Under the pieces are notes generated by a model that was given only the letters and a program-made list of their open reading frames with translations, was not told the origin of the DNA and made no database searches. This document shows positions 28,824-37,950 of a DNA stretch of 64,000 bases, in pieces. This stretch comes from Fibrisoma limi BUZ 3 (GTDB taxonomy: Bacteria > Bacteroidota > Bacteroidia > Cytophagales > Spirosomataceae). Position 1 is the stretch's first letter; each line of letters opens with the position of its first letter. Location of the stretch: the NCBI RefSeq assembly GCF_000296815.2, contig NZ_CAIT01000009.1:868001-932000 (forward strand), given 5' to 3'. The position numbers were made by a program, and so were the translations under genes.

Positions 28824-31800
28824 TTAAAGCGTTACCTGTAAGCCCAGCAGATACGTAGTGGGTTTCGGATAGTTGTGCCAGATCATACCCTGCGAGAAGG
28901 CACTGCTGCCATCGCCCTGGTTGGTCGGGGTAACTTCCGGATCGCCGATGATGGCGGGGTCATCAACCAACAGGAAGAAGTTCTGCACAGTACCATATAC
29001 CCGCAGGCGACTCAGTTTCCAGCGGTTAGTTAGCTGGCTGGGGATTGTGTAACCCAGCAGTACGTTCCGACCACGCAGGAACGATCCATCTCTAATCCAG
29101 TGGCTGTCTACGTTGGTTACGTAGCCCGCACGCGTCTCCCGAATTTCAGCAATAGGTGTGTTCTGGTTCTGTGGCGTCCAAGCGTTCAACACTGATGTGT
29201 AGCTGTTGGCGATGGCCTGGCGGTCTTCACTCGGGTGCAGGTTCATCAGCATGACGTCGTTGCCGTACATGAATTGCAGATCGAGCATAGCATCGAAGTT
29301 GCGGAACCGGAAGTTGTTGATCACGGCCCCCCAGCCTTTCGGGCTACCGTTACCGATGATGCTACGGTCAGCGTCGTTGATAACTTTGTCACCGTTCACG
29401 TCCAGGTACTTGATGTCGCCCGGCAGAATCGTCAGACCGTTCCGGTAGCTGGTGAACTTGGCGGCTTCTTCACGCTCCGCTTCGCTCCAGGTTCCCAGAC
29501 GGGTCAGGCCCCAGAATGAACCAACCGGCTCGCCTACACGAATGATGTTGGTCGGGTTGGTGAAGTTCGGACCACCCACGCCGAAAATATCCGACGGAGT
29601 TGCCAGAGCCAGTACTTTGTTGCGGTTCAGCGACAGGTTAAACGCGGTGCTCCAGGTGAAACCACCCCGGTCGACGTTGATGGTGTTCAGGTTAAATTCA
29701 AACCCTTTGTTTTCCATCGAGCCTACGTTGCGCCGGATGGTAGCGTATCCGCTCGATTGCGGCACGGGTGCATCCAACAGCATGTCGGTAGTTTTCCGGT
29801 AGTAGTAGTCAGCTTCCAGCGTGATGCGGCCTTTGAACAAGCCAAGTTCTACGCCCACATCAGTCTGAGCCGTTTTTTCCCACCGCAGATCCGGGTTGGC
29901 CAGACGGCTGATACCCGTACCGCCAATCCGCGTATCGTTGTAGATGGCTGAGTAGTTTGAGCTCAGCAACGCCAGCGATGTATACGGCGGAATTTCGGAG
30001 TTACCCGTCAGACCGTAGCTGGTCCGCAGTTTCAGGTTCGAAACGATTGGGTTAGTTTTCAGGAAGTTTTCTTCCGACACCCGCCATGCCAACGCGGCTG
30101 AGGGGAAGAACGCGAACTTGTGGTTTTCCCCGAACTTCGACGAGCCATCGGCCCGACCCGTTACCGTAAGCAGGTATTTGTTCTTCAAACCGTAGTTAAT
30201 CCGACCGAAGTACGAGTTAAAGGCAAACCGCGACGCCCCCGATGACACCTGGGGGTTTGTAGCCCCTGCGCCCAGGTTATTAAACCCAAAGTAGTCGGTA
30301 GCGAAGTTATTAACGCTGGCCCCCATCGCAAAGACGTTCGTTTCCTGCCATGAGATACCGGCCAGGGCCGTAATGTCGTGGTCAGCACCAATCTGCTTGT
30401 TATACGTCAGGTAGTTCTCCAACGACCAGAAGCTTTCTTTCCGGTTGCTGGTCGACGCGTTACCGTTACCACCAATGTTCAGCGTACGGGTCTGCGACTG
30501 GTTGTTTTCCTGCGTCAGGATGTTAACGCCCAGTACGGTGCGCATCTCCAGGCCTTTGGCAAACGTAATGTTCGAGTACAGGCTACCCAGCGTCGTCTGA
30601 GTGTTCAGAATGTACTTCCGGCCCATCAGGCGGTGTACCGAACTGAACGTACCCTCAGCACTTGGATAATCGCGGTTATTGGCGTAGGTACCATCGGCGT
30701 ACTTAACCGGCAGGAACGGGAAGTCTTCTACAGCCTGACGAGCCACAGCATCGTTAATATCGACCAGGTTTTCTGTCTGGCTATTGTAGCTCAGCGTACC
30801 ACCAATTTTCAGCCATTTTTTCACCTGATCGTCGATGGTGAATCGGCCTGAGTAGCGGGTCATGTACGAGGTCTTGATCAGGCCCTGATCGTCGCGGTAG
30901 CCAAGCGACAGCGAATACTGCGTCCGCTCATTACCACCACTGAAACCTAGCTGATGGTTCTGCGACAGCTTGTTCTGAGTCGTTTCTTTGAACCAGTCCG
31001 TGTCATACAACGGATTCAGATTGGCATCGAACACGCCCGGAAACTTAGCCGAGTAGTCCTTACGCCGTTGAATCGGGTCCAGCGACTTATACTTGCCTTC
31101 TGCCCAGCCCTTCGGGTCATACTTGGCAATGTTTGCATACGCCAGATCTTCGACAGCCAGATACTGCCGGGCATTTAACACACGCGGCCGGTTAGGGCCG
31201 ATCGTATTTACGCTGAAATCCGCGTTGTAGGTCACCTGCCCTTCGCCGGCTTTCCCTTTCTTGGTCGTTACGAGGATAACGCCGTTGGCACCCCGTGCCC
31301 CGTAGATAGCCGTTGACGATGCGTCTTTCAGTACCTCAATGGATACGATGTCGTTCGGGTTGATGTAATCGATTGCGTTTGTGAACTGGTTCTGGTTACC
31401 CTGCGGCAGCATCACCCCGTCAACTACGTAGAGCGGGTTATTCGAGGAGTTGATCGAGCTGAAACCCCGAATCCGAACGGTAGTCCGACCGCCGGGACGA
31501 CCTGAGTTATTGTTGACCTGCACACCCGGCAGACGTCCCGCCAGCGCCTGGTTCAACGACGGAGACGGACGCTCCAGAAGCTGATCTGCCTTTACGGTAC
31601 CCACTGCACCGGTCAAGTCCGACTTCTTGGTGGTACCGTAACCGATCACGACGACTTCGTCGAGGCTGCGTTCGTCGCTTTTCATTGAAACGTCAATGAC
31701 TTCCCGATTCCCGACGGCTACTTCCTGACTGATGTAACCGATTGAACTGAACACAAGCGTAGCATTACCGCTTTGTACTTCGAGCTGATAGGCTCCGTTG

Positions 31801-32015
31801 GCATCGGTCGTAGAACCACGGGTAGAGCCTTTTTCAACTACGTTAACGCCGGGCAAACCGGCTCCGCTGGCATCACGAACGGTACCACGTACCCGAAAGA
31901 CGACCGCCGGATCGTTGCCGGCATAAGTGGTTTGCAGAAGAAACAGGCACAAGCCAAGCAACAAAAGAGGTTGCACCCTGGCCTTGGCCCAAAGCTGGGA
32001 GGTAGAGAGTTTCAT
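28824..32015 (-). CDS. SusC/RagA-family TonB-linked outer-membrane channel (pair 2)
   Basis: The domain order is signal peptide, CarboxypepD_reg domain (VRGTVRDASGAGLPGVNVVEKG), Ton box region (LDEVVVIGYGTTKKSDLTGAV), plug, and barrel ending YLLGLQVTL. The longest frame starts at 32075, but the ATG at 32015 gives a proper signal peptide (MKLSTSQLWAKARVQPLLLL) and 1063 residues; the upstream part overlaps the leader hairpin. With the SusD that follows it forms a surface importer. Substrate not predictable, as no enzyme gene lies beside it. Confidence 0.94.
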   Translation of the reverse strand: MKLSTSQLWAKARVQPLLLLGLCLFLLQTTYAGNDPAVVFRVRGTVRDASGAGLPGVNVVEKGSTRGSTTDANGAYQLEVQSGNATLVFSSIGYISQEVAVGNREVIDVSMKSDERSLDEVVVIGYGTTKKSDLTGAVGTVKADQLLERPSPSLNQALAGRLPGVQVNNNSGRPGGRTTVRIRGFSSINSSNNPLYVVDGVMLPQGNQNQFTNAIDYINPNDIVSIEVLKDASSTAIYGARGANGVILVTTKKGKAGEGQVTYNADFSVNTIGPNRPRVLNARQYLAVEDLAYANIAKYDPKGWAEGKYKSLDPIQRRKDYSAKFPGVFDANLNPLYDTDWFKETTQNKLSQNHQLGFSGGNERTQYSLSLGYRDDQGLIKTSYMTRYSGRFTIDDQVKKWLKIGGTLSYNSQTENLVDINDAVARQAVEDFPFLPVKYADGTYANNRDYPSAEGTFSSVHRLMGRKYILNTQTTLGSLYSNITFAKGLEMRTVLGVNILTQENNQSQTRTLNIGGNGNASTSNRKESFWSLENYLTYNKQIGADHDITALAGISWQETNVFAMGASVNNFATDYFGFNNLGAGATNPQVSSGASRFAFNSYFGRINYGLKNKYLLTVTGRADGSSKFGENHKFAFFPSAALAWRVSEENFLKTNPIVSNLKLRTSYGLTGNSEIPPYTSLALLSSNYSAIYNDTRIGGTGISRLANPDLRWEKTAQTDVGVELGLFKGRITLEADYYYRKTTDMLLDAPVPQSSGYATIRRNVGSMENKGFEFNLNTINVDRGGFTWSTAFNLSLNRNKVLALATPSDIFGVGGPNFTNPTNIIRVGEPVGSFWGLTRLGTWSEAEREEAAKFTSYRNGLTILPGDIKYLDVNGDKVINDADRSIIGNGSPKGWGAVINNFRFRNFDAMLDLQFMYGNDVMLMNLHPSEDRQAIANSYTSVLNAWTPQNQNTPIAEIRETRAGYVTNVDSHWIRDGSFLRGRNVLLGYTIPSQLTNRWKLSRLRVYGTVQNFFLLVDDPAIIGDPEVTPTNQGDGSSAFSQGMIWHNYPKPTTYLLGLQVTL

Positions 32016-32303
32016 AAAATTAGTCAAGTAGGTTCGAAAAAATAGGCGTACAATCGCTTTTAAGAAAGCGTTCAAGCATTAAGCGGACAGAATAAATGGC
32101 GGAAGAGACCGCAGGAGAACTGATTACTGTAGGGGCAGTAAAGCACTGCTTCATAGGCTAATTGTGATGGTTTAATTATAGCCAACCTGACAAATCAGGC
32201 TGATTACGGGGTAAAAAGACATAGCCACAGACTACCTACTCATGATTATTTTTAATTACTTAAGTTAGTATAGCTAAGTAGTTCTTGCACACCAGCCCTT
32301 GTG
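32016..32303. other. Intergenic region between susC2 and the thioesterase
   Basis: The minus-strand susC2 leader contains CGCTTTCTTAAAAGCG (hairpin, 32055-32070) followed by ATTGTACGCCTATTTT, matching the susC1 leader. Further up are a small hairpin CCTGA/TCAGG (32186-32199) and GCAGT/ACTGC near 32140. No gene seen. Confidence 0.5.
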
Positions 32304-32338
32304 TTGATGGTTCTCAGAGAGGTGTTTACTTTTACGTT

Positions 32339-33085
32339 ATGACGTATATTCAAACCGATACCTACCGCATTCGTAGCGCTGAACTCGATGCAAACGGCCG
32401 CCTGAGCGTTCCGGCGTTAATGAATATGATGCAGGAATCGGCCAACCGTAATGCACTCGATTACAGCATTGGTATTGCAGATCTGGCACAGCATAGTTTT
32501 GGATGGATGCTGATGCGGCTGCGGATCAGCCTGTATCAGTATCCGCTCTACGGCCAGTCCATCCGAATAACAACGTACCCTACAGCCGTCGATAAGTATT
32601 TTATCTACCGTGATTTCAATATCATGACCGAAGACGGCACCCAACTGGCCGACGCATCCAGTACGTGGCTTACATTCTCGATGGAGCGCCGAACGATGGT
32701 GCCGCTACCCGAGTTTATTCGCCAGATCACCCTGCCAACCAACATTAATCCGCAGTTGAAACTGTTGCCTAAACCGGATTTTCTGCCGCCCGACGGGGAA
32801 CCCGCCAAATCCATTGATGTTGGTTGGTTTGATATTGATCAGAATCAGCATACCAACAACGTAGCGTATGTGCAATGGTTACTGGAAACGGTGAATGATA
32901 CCACGCTGCAAATGAAACAATTGTCGGAATTAGATGTATTTTTCCGCACCGAAAGCCACTGGCACGATCGCCTGCAAATCCGGTCACGGCCGGAGTCGTC
33001 GGAGTCGTGGCTGCACGGAATAAGGCACGCCACCACGGGCAAAGATGTGTTGCTGGCCCGCAGCCGGTGGCGAGGTAGTTTTTAG
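32339..33085 (+). CDS. Acyl-ACP thioesterase family protein
   Basis: The 248-residue protein has two hot-dog domains in FatA/FatB-like order. The first reads YRIRSAELDANGRLSVPALMNMMQESANRNA, and the second contains the catalytic-type stretch VGWFDIDQNQHTNNVAYVQWLLE with Asp, Asn and His. It should release fatty acids from ACP, or hydrolyse acyl-CoA, in the cytoplasm. A TTG at 32285 could extend the frame by 18 residues without matching the family; the ATG at 32339 is preferred. Confidence 0.85.
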   Translation: MTYIQTDTYRIRSAELDANGRLSVPALMNMMQESANRNALDYSIGIADLAQHSFGWMLMRLRISLYQYPLYGQSIRITTYPTAVDKYFIYRDFNIMTEDGTQLADASSTWLTFSMERRTMVPLPEFIRQITLPTNINPQLKLLPKPDFLPPDGEPAKSIDVGWFDIDQNQHTNNVAYVQWLLETVNDTTLQMKQLSELDVFFRTESHWHDRLQIRSRPESSESWLHGIRHATTGKDVLLARSRWRGSF

Positions 33086-33171
33086 TTTGTTGTTTGAGGT
33101 GTGTGGTTTGTAGTTCGTTGTTAATAGCTACTCAGCGTCGAACCACACACCACACACTTCAAACAACAAAC
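33085..33171. repeat. Intergenic inverted repeat, 32-bp arms (GTTTGTTGTTTGA..GTGTGTGG words)
   Basis: Arms at 33085-33116 and 33140-33171 match as inverted repeats with three mismatches in 32 and a 23-nt loop. It fills the gap between the thioesterase stop codon and the DUF1338 gene, ending 19 nt before its ATG. No T tract follows. Confidence 0.8.
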
Positions 33172-33190
33172 ATCTAACTTGTTACAGAAT

Positions 33191-34102
33191 ATGACCGCAT
33201 CACCAACTCAAACCAAGACGTTAGCCGCCGTTCTCGATGGCCTGATGCGCCGGTACCGGGAGCGCGTTCCCGACGTGCAGGGCATTTTTGACGCTATGCT
33301 CAATGAGGGCATTATCCAGTCGCCCGAGGAGATTGAAAACGACCACATTGCGTTTCGAACGATGGGGGTTCCAAACCTGGGCATTGCCTCGTTCGAGAAG
33401 ATATTTCTGCATTACGGATACGAGAAACGTGATGAATACAATTTCACCGAAAAGAAACTGACGGCCTACTGGTATGCGCCCCCCGAGCCGCAGTTTCCCC
33501 GCATCTTCGCCAGTGAACTGCGGGTGCCGGAACTCTCGGATACGGCCCAGCAAATAATTCATCGCTATACCGACACCGTCACGAGCGATCCGGTCGATGC
33601 GCTTGACCTGGACGATGCCGGGGCCGTTGATCAGTTTCTGCACCAGCCCTTATGGACAACGCCGACGCTAAGCGATTATCAGACCCTGCTGGCCGAAAGC
33701 GAATATGCGGCCTGGGTAATCTACAACCGGTATTACCTGAACCACTTTACCATCAGCGTACACAACCTGAAACCCGGCTATAGCACCATCGACGAGTTTG
33801 TGGCGTTTCTGGAGCGCCGGGGCTTCCGACTCAATTCGGCGGGCGGCACCATCAAGGTCAGCCCGGACGGGGATCTGCGGCAGTCGTCAACCGTTGCGCA
33901 GATGATTGATGCCGAGTTCGCTGGGGGAGAAACATTCCGGATTGCCGGCTCTTACGTCGAATTTGCCGAACGGCGCGTCCTGCCCCCCTTCCGGCACCTG
34001 CCCGCAGATCAGGTTCGGCGCGAACACCGTCGCGAAGGATTTGAGACAGGTAATGCCGACAAGATTTTTGAAAGTACATTCACCACCCAGACAGGGAAAT
34101 AG
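33191..34102 (+). CDS. DUF1338 protein, 2-oxoadipate dioxygenase/decarboxylase family
   Basis: The family (HglS/YdcJ-like) uses Fe(II) to convert 2-oxoadipate or a related 2-oxo acid to 2-hydroxyglutarate in lysine breakdown. The expected metal ligands are visible: His52 in NDHIAFRT, His185 in YLNHFTIS and Glu257 in GSYVEFAER. The length of 303 fits the shorter members. The start at 33191 is chosen over a TTG at 33179, which lies next to the hairpin. No other lysine catabolism gene is adjacent, so the substrate is assigned by family only. Confidence 0.8.
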   Translation: MTASPTQTKTLAAVLDGLMRRYRERVPDVQGIFDAMLNEGIIQSPEEIENDHIAFRTMGVPNLGIASFEKIFLHYGYEKRDEYNFTEKKLTAYWYAPPEPQFPRIFASELRVPELSDTAQQIIHRYTDTVTSDPVDALDLDDAGAVDQFLHQPLWTTPTLSDYQTLLAESEYAAWVIYNRYYLNHFTISVHNLKPGYSTIDEFVAFLERRGFRLNSAGGTIKVSPDGDLRQSSTVAQMIDAEFAGGETFRIAGSYVEFAERRVLPPFRHLPADQVRREHRREGFETGNADKIFESTFTTQTGK

Positions 34103-34112
34103 GTTTATGTTT

Positions 34113-34160
34113 CAAGTTCCCGGTTTGAAGTCAACTGGTTAACCTCGAACCGGGAACTTG
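34113..34160. repeat. Intergenic inverted repeat (CAAGTTCCCGGTTTGA)
   Basis: CAAGTTCCCGGTTTGA (34113-34128) and TCGAACCGGGAACTTG (34145-34160) pair with one G-T wobble around a 16-nt loop that itself contains GTCAAC/GTTAAC. It lies between the DUF1338 stop and the ATG at 34187. Confidence 0.8.
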
Positions 34161-34186
34161 CCCCTGCTACTGTACCAAATCCTGCC

Positions 34187-35023
34187 ATGAAAAAGACAAT
34201 ATTACTCTTATTTACCGGGCTGCTATCGGCCTCGGTGGCCCTGGCGCAAAAAGCCGCACCGGTAGGCCTAGAATTATACAGTTTCCGCAATCAGTTTGCG
34301 AAAGACGTACCCGGCACGATGGCCAAAGTAAAGCAAATGGGCTTCCGCGAGGTCGAAGTGGCTGGTACGTATGGCCTCAGCCCGGCCGAATTTCGGAAGC
34401 TACTTGACCAGAACGGATTAAAAGCCATTGGCATAGGGGCCAGCTTCGAGGACCTCGACAACAACGTACCGAAGGTAATTGCCGAAGCCAAAGCTCTCGG
34501 AGCCAAATACGTCGTCTGCTTCTGGATTCCTCATCCTGGCGATACGTTCACCATCCAGGATGCTGACCGGGCCGTTGATGTATTCAATACGGCCGGGCGG
34601 CTGCTGACCGACAATGGTTTGTCGCTCTGCTACCACCTCCATGGCTATGAATTCCAGACGTACCAGAACGGCACCTTTTTCGACTATCTGGTTGAGAATT
34701 TTGACCCCAAGCTGGTCAACTTCGAGATGGACGTATTCTGGGTGGCACAGCCGGGTAAAGACCCCGTAGCCTTGTTGCAGAAATACCCGAAACGGTTTCC
34801 ACTCATGCACCTCAAAGACCGTAAGCCGGGTACTCCGCCGAGTAATAGCGGTCACGCCGACGTAGAGTCGAACGTAGCGCTGGGGCAGGGCGACATCGGT
34901 ATTGCCGCTATCATGAAACAGGCGAAGAAATCGGGCGTGAAGCACTTTTTCATTGAAGACGAGTCGTCGCGTTCGATGGAGCAGATGCCCCAGAGTCTGG
35001 CGTTCCTGTCGAGTTTGAAATAG
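34187..35023 (+). CDS. Secreted sugar phosphate isomerase/epimerase-like TIM barrel
   Basis: A signal peptide (residues 1-20, ending VALAQ) precedes an AP endonuclease 2 / xylose isomerase-like barrel. Landmarks are GLELYSFRNQF, FREVEVAGTYGLS, LCYHLHGYEF, NFEMDVFWVAQPGKDP and MHLKDRKPG, with acidic and His metal ligands in the usual strands. Such periplasmic proteins probably act on unphosphorylated sugars or inositols. A strong terminator follows. Confidence 0.82.
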   Translation: MKKTILLLFTGLLSASVALAQKAAPVGLELYSFRNQFAKDVPGTMAKVKQMGFREVEVAGTYGLSPAEFRKLLDQNGLKAIGIGASFEDLDNNVPKVIAEAKALGAKYVVCFWIPHPGDTFTIQDADRAVDVFNTAGRLLTDNGLSLCYHLHGYEFQTYQNGTFFDYLVENFDPKLVNFEMDVFWVAQPGKDPVALLQKYPKRFPLMHLKDRKPGTPPSNSGHADVESNVALGQGDIGIAAIMKQAKKSGVKHFFIEDESSRSMEQMPQSLAFLSSLK

Positions 35024-35040
35024 ACCAGGCTACGACCAAC

Positions 35041-35076
35041 AAAACGCCCGACCGTAGTGTTACGGTCGGGCGTTTT
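35041..35076. terminator. Bidirectional terminator after the TIM-barrel gene
   Basis: A perfect 16-bp stem AAAACGCCCGACCGTA (35041-35056) and TACGGTCGGGCGTTTT (35061-35076), loop GTGT. A convergent lipoprotein gene ends at 35089. Confidence 0.92.
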
Positions 35077-35088
35077 GTGTCGGGATAT

Positions 35089-35514
35089 CTATATTTTTCT
35101 GGCTACAATTTCCAGCCGGGTTCCCTGCTCGGATACATCAATATTGATATTCCGTCCATCGGCCGTACCCAGCTTGACGTTATCCTGATAGAGTTCGAAT
35201 GTATTACCAGTCTGACGAAGCTCAATTTCGCCAAGATCTGTTTCGTCGGGTTGTTGCCCGGTGACGCGTAGCGTGAGCCTCATTGTAACGGCGTTAGGCT
35301 TTCCTGAAACGTTCGTAGCAACTAATGAGCCTGAAATTGAATTACTTCCTTGTGTGATCGGAAGGTTGAGCTCAAAACTATCGGGAGTACCGTCAGACAA
35401 AGCCAGGCGCGTTACCTCATAATTGCCGGCTACCTGCTGCGGCTCAGGATCGCTATCTTTTTTACAGGCCGTGAACGCTACTGTAAAAAACAGCAGAAAA
35501 AGAAGATTTCTCAT
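35089..35514 (-). CDS. Small lipoprotein of unknown function
   Basis: The 141-residue product has a lipobox FTAC (Cys17) followed by an acidic linker (KKDSDPEPQQ) that suits surface lipoproteins in Bacteroidota. The rest alternates strands (NYEVTRLALSD, VTMRLTLRVTGQ, GEIELRQTGNTFELYQDN), as in small lipocalin-like beta barrels. No specific family is recognised. It lies alone between two convergent terminators. Confidence 0.6.
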   Translation of the reverse strand: MRNLLFLLFFTVAFTACKKDSDPEPQQVAGNYEVTRLALSDGTPDSFELNLPITQGSNSISGSLVATNVSGKPNAVTMRLTLRVTGQQPDETDLGEIELRQTGNTFELYQDNVKLGTADGRNINIDVSEQGTRLEIVARKI

Positions 35515-35604
35515 GAGAAAGGAGTCTTATAGTGCATCGGTAAATAAAGCAGTTTAAAGCTAATCTTTTCATATTTTATCGCGTCAATGGCACTGCTGAT
35601 TGAC

Positions 35605-36888
35605 TTACCGGTCATAGTTGGCCCGGAATCGGTTCAGATCCGGCCGAAAAGGCCGCTTGCGTTTAACTTCATAGTCGTAGATGATTCGGCCCAGATTCCC
35701 CATAAACGGCATACCAACTGAGTCGTATTCATACTTGTCGTCGTTGAAGATACCGTCCTCATTCACATAGATTACCGCCGACAGCAAGAACTCCACGTTC
35801 TTGTCGAAATCGACAATATACGCATTGTCGATCATGTATCCGTAGGCATCGCCCACCTTGTTGAAAATCCGGACGCCGTTCATCAGCGGTGTTTTCTGAT
35901 CGCCCGCCAGCAGAAATTTACAATAGCTGTCGTAGTACGTCGAATCGTAGCGTGGATACGTGGTTTCTCGCGGCAACTGCGACAGGTACTGGTATAGAAA
36001 CTGGTAATCGTCGGCCGTAAGATTGAAGCGTCGTTTGGGCGGTACATCGTCGGGGAAGAGAACCGCTTTCAGCATTTCCTGCTGCTCTTCCAGGGCAAAA
36101 AAGTTTTTGTCCGTAAAATCAAACGGCTGCCGAACCAGCGAATCCCGAATCATGTAACCCGTTCCACGTTTGATAGACGTAGCGGGCCGGAAGGTCTGCG
36201 AACAGGTTTTGGCAGGCTGTTCCAGCAGCGTCCGCTCACCATCAACGAAACTCACTGGATTGGTATGGCGGTTTTGCTCGACCGTAAACGGCACTGACAA
36301 CCGATGCACAATCCGCACATCCCGGTAGCCTTTGCGGTGGAGCCGCTCGTTTATATCACACTGTCCGATAAATTCATAAAGCCGGTTAAACGCGTCATTA
36401 TCGCTGACAAGCAGGATCTTTTTGGCGTAATGCGCCACCGACGGCAGACCGTTTGGTGCGGTGGTATCGCGCTGCACCATCGTCTGCCCATTGCCAGCCG
36501 CCTGGGTCAGCATGGTAGCGTTTTTATCGATCTTTATTTCGTTCAGTTTTTCCAGTGCCAGCAATACGGCGGGGAGCTTAACCGTACTGGCCGGATAGAA
36601 ATACCGGTCTTTATCGACACGGTAGCGAAAACTGCGGAATGTCGGGCGATTCTGCTGGTCGCGGTTAATCTGCGTGTATAGAATCTGAACATCATATTTG
36701 GCAGGATTGCGAAGAACCGGCCCAAACAGCTCAGGGTTTTTGCGAAGCAGATCGTCGAGAAACCTGTCGGTCTTCTGGGCTGAGGTTGTAAACGCAGAGG
36801 TCGCAAAGAGTAAGCAGAGAACGCAGCGTTTACGCAGCGCCCTCTGCGCTTTTTCTCTGCTCTCGCTGCGTTTAACGAATAAATTCAT
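35605..36888 (-). CDS. Secreted serine hydrolase, class A beta-lactamase-like
   Basis: The penicillin-binding-type fold carries SxxK at Ser101-Lys104 (YPASTVKLP) and SDN at 162-164 (LVSDNDAFN). The third motif is KVGD rather than KTG, so true beta-lactamase action is doubtful; a peptidase or esterase role on peptidoglycan peptides is equally likely. The signal peptide (about residues 18-37) is encoded inside an intergenic-type inverted repeat. The start overlaps the end of the BioF-like gene by 17 nt, and the dipeptide epimerase lies further upstream in the same operon. Confidence 0.78.
   Translation of the reverse strand: MNLFVKRSESREKAQRALRKRCVLCLLFATSAFTTSAQKTDRFLDDLLRKNPELFGPVLRNPAKYDVQILYTQINRDQQNRPTFRSFRYRVDKDRYFYPASTVKLPAVLLALEKLNEIKIDKNATMLTQAAGNGQTMVQRDTTAPNGLPSVAHYAKKILLVSDNDAFNRLYEFIGQCDINERLHRKGYRDVRIVHRLSVPFTVEQNRHTNPVSFVDGERTLLEQPAKTCSQTFRPATSIKRGTGYMIRDSLVRQPFDFTDKNFFALEEQQEMLKAVLFPDDVPPKRRFNLTADDYQFLYQYLSQLPRETTYPRYDSTYYDSYCKFLLAGDQKTPLMNGVRIFNKVGDAYGYMIDNAYIVDFDKNVEFLLSAVIYVNEDGIFNDDKYEYDSVGMPFMGNLGRIIYDYEVKRKRPFRPDLNRFRANYDR
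36788..36875. repeat. Inverted repeat of AACGCAGAG-type words inside a coding start
   Basis: The arm at 36788-36828 (AAACGCAGAGGTCGC..., AGCAGAGAACGCAGCG) is an imperfect inverted copy of 36833-36875 (CGCAGCGCCCTCTGCG... CTGCGTTTAAC). On the minus strand the repeat begins four codons after the start of the hydrolase gene and encodes about residues 5-33, covering the n-region and the hydrophobic core of its signal peptide. Confidence 0.65.
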
Positions 36889-37930
36889 TGACGTGTCCAG
36901 CTAAACGTTCTATGTCTTCAGATTCGTGGAAAGCACTGATAACGACGCGGGTATTAGCCCGATCGGCTGCGGTAGGATACGCGAATGAATACAGAAAAAT
37001 ACCTTTCTCCAACAGATACGGGTATAGTTCGTCGCGCTCGGTGTAAAAAACCGGATAGCCGGGGGCGTGCGTAAACAAACCGGTAGGCAGAAGTAACTCC
37101 TCGGCCAGTGCTACGTTACGTTGCAGTTTTTGCCACCCTTGCTGATACAGTTCATCACCCTTCAGGTAAGCACTCAGATAAGCCGGTGGTATGGGCGAAC
37201 AACCGCCAAAAAATGGCGTCCGCCGGATAGACCCGAGTGTATTCGCATCTCCCAGAATAACCCCACCGGGCAGGCCCATAGCCTTCGCCAGCGACGCCGT
37301 AACGACCAGTCGAATCGATGGGATCTGAGGAATCTGCCGCCAGATACCACTTCCCTCCTCGCCGATTACCCCCAACCCATGCGAATCGTCCACAACCAGC
37401 GTAATCGGCTGTTCGGCAGGCAATTGCCTTACCCAATCAAACAAATACGCCTGCGACCGAACAGCGTCCAGCGAATTAAGCACGATGGCCACCCGGTCGG
37501 CGGTTGCCACAACATTGGGGAGTTGATCAGCCCACTCCGCAAACGAAACCGCGGGCGGGATCAGGTCAGGCTCGTGCCAGAGGGCGGGGTGCGTGTGGGG
37601 GCCGTACACGAATTCGTACCGTTGCGCCCGTAAGTAATTGACTACGGCCTGTCCAGCCATCATACCCGAGGAAAGCGTCAGGGCCGTTTCGGCTCCGACA
37701 AAAGCGGCCAACTTTGCTTCGGCATCCTGATAGACCTGCAACTGTAAATTTCCGTTGCGCGAGCTGCCGAAGGAGGTGCCGTAGCAGCCAATACTCTCCG
37801 TCAACAACTGTTGAAAAGCAATGCTTTGCGGTAAGCCGAGGTACGAGGTGCCGCTAAAAAAAAGGTAGTGTCGTCCTTCATGCCGGATGGTTCGGCCAGG
37901 CAGATGATCAACGGTGAATGTAGTACTCAT
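36872..37930 (-). CDS. PLP-dependent BioF/KBL-like aminotransferase class II protein
   Basis: This 352-residue fold-type I enzyme resembles 8-amino-7-oxononanoate synthase and 2-amino-3-ketobutyrate ligase. It shows the phosphate-binding turn (LSSGMMAGQA), VVDDSHGLGVIGEEGSG with the cofactor Asp, and the Schiff-base Lys in VTASLAKAMGLPGG. It is slightly shorter than true BioF and lacks biotin neighbours. With the dipeptide epimerase (20 nt upstream) and the hydrolase it forms an operon, so it may act on an amino acid released from cell-wall peptides. That is an inference. Confidence 0.78.
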   Translation of the reverse strand: MSTTFTVDHLPGRTIRHEGRHYLFFSGTSYLGLPQSIAFQQLLTESIGCYGTSFGSSRNGNLQLQVYQDAEAKLAAFVGAETALTLSSGMMAGQAVVNYLRAQRYEFVYGPHTHPALWHEPDLIPPAVSFAEWADQLPNVVATADRVAIVLNSLDAVRSQAYLFDWVRQLPAEQPITLVVDDSHGLGVIGEEGSGIWRQIPQIPSIRLVVTASLAKAMGLPGGVILGDANTLGSIRRTPFFGGCSPIPPAYLSAYLKGDELYQQGWQKLQRNVALAEELLLPTGLFTHAPGYPVFYTERDELYPYLLEKGIFLYSFAYPTAADRANTRVVISAFHESEDIERLAGHVNEFIR

Positions 37931-37950
37931 TGGCTAAATATACGGCCCGC

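Noticed and set aside
32304-32334. Promoter-like TTG-N20-TACTTTTA before the thioesterase
   Set aside because: The -7 box would be only 4 nt from the ATG, so transcription would start at or inside the gene. It lacks the final G of the consensus.
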